From Desulfosediminicola flagellatus (GTDB taxonomy: Bacteria; Desulfobacterota; Desulfobulbia; Desulfobulbales; Desulfocapsaceae), in assembly GCF_005116655.2 (NCBI RefSeq), contig NZ_CP050698.1, positions 3,083,489 to 3,147,488 of the forward strand: DNA of 64,000 bases, given 5' to 3'. Below the pieces are notes generated by a model that was not told where the DNA came from, ran no database searches, and saw nothing but the letters and a program-made list of their open reading frames with translations. Position numbers and translations under genes: made by a program. How positions within the stretch are numbered: position 1 is the first letter of the stretch; every line of letters begins with the position of its first letter. Below, in pieces: positions 60,110 through 64,000 of the stretch.

Positions 60110-62542
60110 ATGAAAAATCTGATCACAACAATCTCCCTTTTAGGTATCTTCTTCCTAAGCCTGAATGCTATGGCTGAGTCCACACTTGTGAAACTCGCTA
60201 AGGCGGACAGTAAAGATATTGTTCAGATTTTTTTATCATTTGACGCACTGCCGAAATATACGCACAAGCTTGCAAAAAAACGTCTGGATATCATTTTTGA
60301 AGAAACTATTATTCCAAACGATATCAAACTGTTTGATTCGGACGGCCGAATTATAAAGGTCTTGCCGACCACCCGTGCAGGCAGATCTGTCCTCTCTCTT
60401 TTCTTTAGATATCCACCACAAAAGGTGAATGTCGAAACATCAAGCGACAACAAAATTGTCGCTGAGATTCTTTTGGGCAACCAGTACAGCAGATCATATC
60501 AGGAGCTATCCGAAAGACTTAAAGGGTTAACGGTAGTAGAAAGCGAACCTGTAGACTCTACCAACCCACTGATCACTTCACCCTATGCACAGGATTGGGA
60601 CCGCTTCTTCCGTAAATACGAAGCTGATATCACTATCTCCGTACCAATTGAATTCACAGTTCCACCTTTCCCTATAATAGCCCTTATCCCTCCCGGCCTT
60701 GAGAAGAATATGGAACTGCTTCCAATGGAGTTTTACGAACTGGCCGAGCAGAACCTTTGGGATGATATGCAACCGCTTATTCTGGATCTACTAAGATCAA
60801 CTCCTGACATAAAGAACCAGAAACTCCTGGCACTGACATATGGAGAAGCCCTTCTGCGGCATAATGATTATGAGGGAGCGTATAAGCAGTTGTATCTTCT
60901 AAACAGAGAATATTCTGACGAACATGTTGGAATCGTCTCACAATACCTTATCAACGTGCTCGATACAAAATTCCACGATCCATATACGTCAGATTATGAG
61001 TATAGAAAGCTTGAAAAATTACTCACTCCAACCAACCCGATCGCTCCATATTTTCTTATCTCGAGAGTAGAAACAGCTCTTGCCACAAAACAGTACAATA
61101 GGATGAAACGACTGCTGGACACAGACACCATCCCCTTCCCGGGGAAGTCGCAAAAAATAAGGGAACTCCGGCTTGGAGACTATTATAATGTCACTGATCA
61201 ACCGGTAAAATCATTCGTTGCCTACAAGTTACTAAAAGACACCCCATTACTGAAATCTCACGCATTTTCATTAAATGGTTTCTGCAGCACATTATATAAC
61301 CATCACAAATATGCACTAGCGTCCGAATGCTATAGGGACCTCAGCCCGCAAATAAACGATAACGAATCGCTGGGTTTAATAACGTTTCGAAAAAGCATGG
61401 CAGAACTAAAATATAAATCGGAAAACGAGATGATTGACAGCTTCGCAAGAATAGAGGACGCCTTTCCAGGCACAGAGGCTGGATTTAGGGCATCTTTAAA
61501 GCGAACCGATCTCAAATATCTCAACGACAAAGGCTGGGCAAATGAGGCAGTCAAATACTACCACGCTCTCGCACAACGATCGGTTATCCGCTCTACAGTT
61601 GCTGAAGCTGCATTAAAAGAAGCACTGATCCATTCAATCCTTGGGAACAAGGAAAAAAGTGTTTCACTTTTAATGACCTTTTTACGTGATTTTAAACTCA
61701 GTGAATTGCGGGATACGGCACTTGCACTCCTCGTAGATATTCTTCCAGGTGAGATTCAACGTAATATCAATGAGGGCGACTATATGGCAGCCCTTGTGCT
61801 GGCTAAACAAAATCGAGAGTTGTTCCAGAACAACTGGTTGGACATCGGCTTGCTTGCTGATATTGCCAACGCATATCAAAAAATTGGCATTTTCAGTGAA
61901 GCACAGCGGGTATATCTGTATCTTATAGAAGTTGTGGATGTCGAAAAACGTGAGAAATTTTTCCGACCATTGATCCAGTCAGTCTTCGACCAGGGCGAAT
62001 ATGGTCTTGTTGAGGATTTTGCTTCACAATACGCATATAACTATCCGGGCGGCAATGATACTGAGCCGATTCTCTCAATCAGAATACGTGCGCTCATCGC
62101 TTCTGAACAATTTACCAATGCGATAGAACTCTTACCATCACCACTTTCACCTAACAGAGAGATACGTCTTCTCGCCGCCGAATTGCATTTTAAAAACGAT
62201 GATTTTGAAAAGGTGATAGATGCCCTGACAATTCTCAACGACTCAGAAACAGGGCTGCAAACAAATGAACATTTTTTACTGGCTGAAAGTAATTTCCAAA
62301 CACAAAAGTATGACAAGGCAGAAGAACTGTTTTTACAACTAGAAAATGACAATCGCTTTGGTGAACAGTCACTTTACAGACTCGCCCAGATTGAACGTGA
62401 GAAGGGAAATTTTGAAAACTCCCTAAAACTCTTTCAAAAAATAGTCGAAAAAGGAAATGACACCTTGTGGCGTAAATACGCCGAAAGAGAGCTGGAATAT
62501 TCCCAACTCACAAAAACAATCGAAAGTCTCATTGAGAACTGA
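60110..62542 (+). CDS. Large exported TPR-like protein upstream of flagellar genes
   Basis: An 810-residue protein with a signal peptide (ITTISLLGIFFLSLNAMA, cut before Glu). An N-terminal beta-rich region covers about 20-160. The rest is helical with TPR-like units (for example EALLRHNDYEGAYKQL, AELHFKNDDFEKVIDAL, LAESNFQTQKYDKAEELFLQLE). TPR arrays mediate protein contacts, here in the periplasm. The frame opens at a TTG (60071), but ATG 60110 begins the signal peptide. Position before flgB suggests a flagellar assembly or envelope role, which is inference. Confidence 0.85.
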   Translation: MKNLITTISLLGIFFLSLNAMAESTLVKLAKADSKDIVQIFLSFDALPKYTHKLAKKRLDIIFEETIIPNDIKLFDSDGRIIKVLPTTRAGRSVLSLFFRYPPQKVNVETSSDNKIVAEILLGNQYSRSYQELSERLKGLTVVESEPVDSTNPLITSPYAQDWDRFFRKYEADITISVPIEFTVPPFPIIALIPPGLEKNMELLPMEFYELAEQNLWDDMQPLILDLLRSTPDIKNQKLLALTYGEALLRHNDYEGAYKQLYLLNREYSDEHVGIVSQYLINVLDTKFHDPYTSDYEYRKLEKLLTPTNPIAPYFLISRVETALATKQYNRMKRLLDTDTIPFPGKSQKIRELRLGDYYNVTDQPVKSFVAYKLLKDTPLLKSHAFSLNGFCSTLYNHHKYALASECYRDLSPQINDNESLGLITFRKSMAELKYKSENEMIDSFARIEDAFPGTEAGFRASLKRTDLKYLNDKGWANEAVKYYHALAQRSVIRSTVAEAALKEALIHSILGNKEKSVSLLMTFLRDFKLSELRDTALALLVDILPGEIQRNINEGDYMAALVLAKQNRELFQNNWLDIGLLADIANAYQKIGIFSEAQRVYLYLIEVVDVEKREKFFRPLIQSVFDQGEYGLVEDFASQYAYNYPGGNDTEPILSIRIRALIASEQFTNAIELLPSPLSPNREIRLLAAELHFKNDDFEKVIDALTILNDSETGLQTNEHFLLAESNFQTQKYDKAEELFLQLENDNRFGEQSLYRLAQIEREKGNFENSLKLFQKIVEKGNDTLWRKYAERELEYSQLTKTIESLIEN

Positions 62543-62660
62543 ACGTTTTTTTTTCAACCAGAGACTATGAGGAGGCTATCCGGGGATAGGAATTTTGGTC
62601 AAAAGGCCATTCTCGGACACAGCCCTCCTAGATTAACATGAAAAGACACAGGCACCCCAC

Positions 62661-63080
62661 ATGGAACCCAAATCAGGATTAATAGACCCGGGAATGCAAC
62701 TGCTGACCAAAGTATTGGATCTGAGGGCACAGAACCAGCAGATTATCGCCGCAAACATCGCAAATGCTGAAACACCGGGGTATTCCCCGGCAAAATTTAC
62801 TTTTGAAGATGAATTACGCAGCGTCTTATCTTCGCAGTCAGGCCTGCAACTTACCAGTTCACATCAGAAACATATACCGCTTGGGCCGCGAGATATTCAA
62901 TCAGTTCAGGGAACAATCACCATTAATCCGGATCAGACCGGAATAGGTGATGAAAACGGTGTGAGTGTTGATGAAGAAATGCTTGCTCTCTCAGAAAACG
63001 AATTGCTCTATGAAACTGCAGCCCAGTTACTGAAAAAGAAAATGGGTATTCTAAAGTATGTCGTATCGGGCGGACAGTAA
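62661..63080 (+). CDS. flgB: Flagellar basal-body rod protein FlgB
   Basis: A 139-residue proximal rod protein. The family signature NQQIIAANIANAETPGYSP is near residue 30, and the C-terminal helix LSENELLYETAAQLLKKKMGILKYVV is typical. FlgB forms the base of the flagellar rod together with FlgC, FlgF and FlgG. Only a weak AGG precedes the ATG. It lies 118 bases after the repeat protein and heads flgB-flgC-fliE. Confidence 0.95.
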   Translation: MEPKSGLIDPGMQLLTKVLDLRAQNQQIIAANIANAETPGYSPAKFTFEDELRSVLSSQSGLQLTSSHQKHIPLGPRDIQSVQGTITINPDQTGIGDENGVSVDEEMLALSENELLYETAAQLLKKKMGILKYVVSGGQ

Positions 63081-63123
63081 GCACCGTGGTCGATAGGAAA
63101 CCATAAACAAACAAAGGACCATT

Positions 63124-63555
63124 ATGGACATATTCACCACCTTTAAAATAAGCGCCTCAGCATTAAAGGCCCATAGGATACGACTTAACACAATCAGTTC
63201 GAATCTGGCCAATGTGGAAACCACTTCAACTCCTGAAGGCGGCCCGTATAAGAAAAAATCTGTGTTCTTTGAAACCAAACCCGTCGGGTTTCAGGACCAT
63301 CTGGACAGTCACCTCAGAAACGCCACTCAGGGTGTTCAGGTAACAAAGATCCTTGAAGATACAGATCCACCTCAACAAATCTACAACCCTGCACATCCGG
63401 ATGCCAATGAGGATGGATATGTAGAATTACCTAATGTGAATGTACTAAAAGAAATGGTTGATCTCATGTCTGCAACCAGATCCTATCAAGCAAATGCCAC
63501 AACGATTAAATCCGCTAAGCGAATGGCACTCAAAGCCCTGGAAATCGGAGGATAA
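63124..63555 (+). CDS. flgC: Flagellar basal-body rod protein FlgC
   Basis: A 143-residue rod protein. It begins FTTFKISASALKAHRIRLNTISSNLANVET, the conserved N-terminal helix. VNVLKEMVDLMSATRSYQANATTI and AKRMALKALEIG form the C-terminal helix that packs into the rod. The ribosome-binding site AAAGGA is good. The stop codon is six bases before the FliE start, and GGAGGA of the stop region serves FliE. Confidence 0.96.
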   Translation: MDIFTTFKISASALKAHRIRLNTISSNLANVETTSTPEGGPYKKKSVFFETKPVGFQDHLDSHLRNATQGVQVTKILEDTDPPQQIYNPAHPDANEDGYVELPNVNVLKEMVDLMSATRSYQANATTIKSAKRMALKALEIGG

Positions 63556-63561
63556 CGATAA

Positions 63562-63861
63562 ATGAGTATTACACCGATTATAACATCACAACCGCCAATG
63601 CCCTTGCGTCAACCTGACACCAGCAGTGTATCACAGGCCAAATCAGGATTTGGCGAGATACTCAGCAACACACTCAGTGAAGTTAATCAGGAACAGACAA
63701 GCAGCGAGGCTGCTGTGGAAAGACTCCACTCGGGGGGAGCCAAACACCTCCACGAAGTTATCATCGCTGTTGAACAGGCTGACGTATCTCTCAGAATGCT
63801 TGTACAGATGCGAAATAAGGTCCAGCAGGCGTATGAAGAGATAATGAGAATGCAGATATAA
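63562..63861 (+). CDS. fliE: Flagellar hook-basal body protein FliE
   Basis: A 99-residue protein. FGEILSNTLSEVNQEQ and HEVIIAVEQADVSLRMLVQMRNKVQQAYEEIMRMQI are the conserved FliE helices. FliE links the MS-ring to the rod. The GGAGG ribosome-binding site lies inside the flgC stop region. fliF would be expected next. The 139 bases to the window edge hold no obvious start of it. Confidence 0.96.
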   Translation: MSITPIITSQPPMPLRQPDTSSVSQAKSGFGEILSNTLSEVNQEQTSSEAAVERLHSGGAKHLHEVIIAVEQADVSLRMLVQMRNKVQQAYEEIMRMQI

Positions 63862-64000
63862 TTGAACACCTTCTTTATACTGGTACCAATCGTAGATGAT
63901 GTGCCCGAAAACACATAGGCAACAACAGACACATACAACCGCATATACTTTTCGAGCTAATTTTGAAGCTGCCCGCATGAAGCGCTGATGCAGTAAAACA

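Noticed and set aside
63643-63978. Minus-strand open frames over fliE and the right edge
   Set aside because: Antisense to fliE; no supporting signals.
1-64000. CRISPR arrays, rRNA and tRNA genes
   Set aside because: No regularly spaced repeats and no rRNA or tRNA consensus segments were noticed on reading; a covariance-model search was not possible.

Overview
The window reads as one chromosome segment of a motile Gram-negative bacterium with moderate to low GC. The gene content (HisG/HisI with EngB, a hybrid CheA, several CheX proteins, a FleQ-like sigma-54 activator, flgBC-fliE, an MsbA/LpxL lipid A module) and the amino-acid style fit a deltaproteobacterial lineage (Desulfobacterota, perhaps Desulfobulbales). 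This assignment is an inference from gene style; no rRNA is present.

Region 1 (1-31.9 kb) is almost entirely minus-strand and is a surface-polysaccharide locus. Read in the direction of transcription it begins with an ABC-2 polysaccharide exporter (wzm/wzt-like, 31.8-29.7 kb), a HAD-type COG5610-like protein, two large membrane proteins of glycosyltransferase type, an exported nucleoside hydrolase, glycosyltransferases and a GDP-mannose 4,6-dehydratase. A second block starts with a GbsR/MarR-type regulator preceded by striking inverted repeats. It continues with a second wzm/wzt pair, two sulfotransferases, two methyltransferases and more glycosyltransferases. The last block (6.8 kb to the left edge) holds an SDR, an aldehyde dehydrogenase, a NeuA-like cytidylyltransferase, a full-length transketolase and a NeuB-like synthase cut by the window edge. 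Together these look like a pathway for a CMP-activated nonulosonate-like acid sugar of unknown structure. Two decayed insertion sequences (IS3-type, 1.2-1.8 kb; IS1595-type, 10.1-11.1 kb) interrupt the locus.

Region 2 (32.7-43.9 kb) is core: an LpxL-type acyltransferase, MsbA and an O-antigen ligase-like protein on the plus strand. On the minus strand follow a ZraS-like histidine kinase overlapping an unusual 565-residue protein, then engB, hisG and hisI. A SlyD-like prolyl isomerase reads away from hisI.

Region 3 (44-59 kb) is a chemosensory and regulatory cluster. cheA (with a C-terminal receiver), cheW, cheB, cheR and a receiver protein are on the plus strand. A pentapeptide-repeat protein and an exported thermonuclease (minus) come next, then a cyclic-nucleotide-binding protein and a FleQ-like sigma-54 activator (plus). 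On the minus strand lie cheY, cheX, an intact IS630 element, a second cheX, and a remarkable 839-residue protein with three CheX/CheC-like repeats and a receiver-like tail.

Region 4 (60-63.9 kb) starts the flagellar rod/basal-body operon: a large exported repeat protein behind a sigma-54-like promoter, then flgB, flgC and fliE.

The most unusual items are the triple CheX-like protein with its two CheX neighbours, the transketolase/NeuB/NeuA/ALDH/SDR sugar cassette, the operator array in front of the GbsR-like gene, and the pairing of two exporters with two sulfotransferases. All functions are read from motifs and context only.
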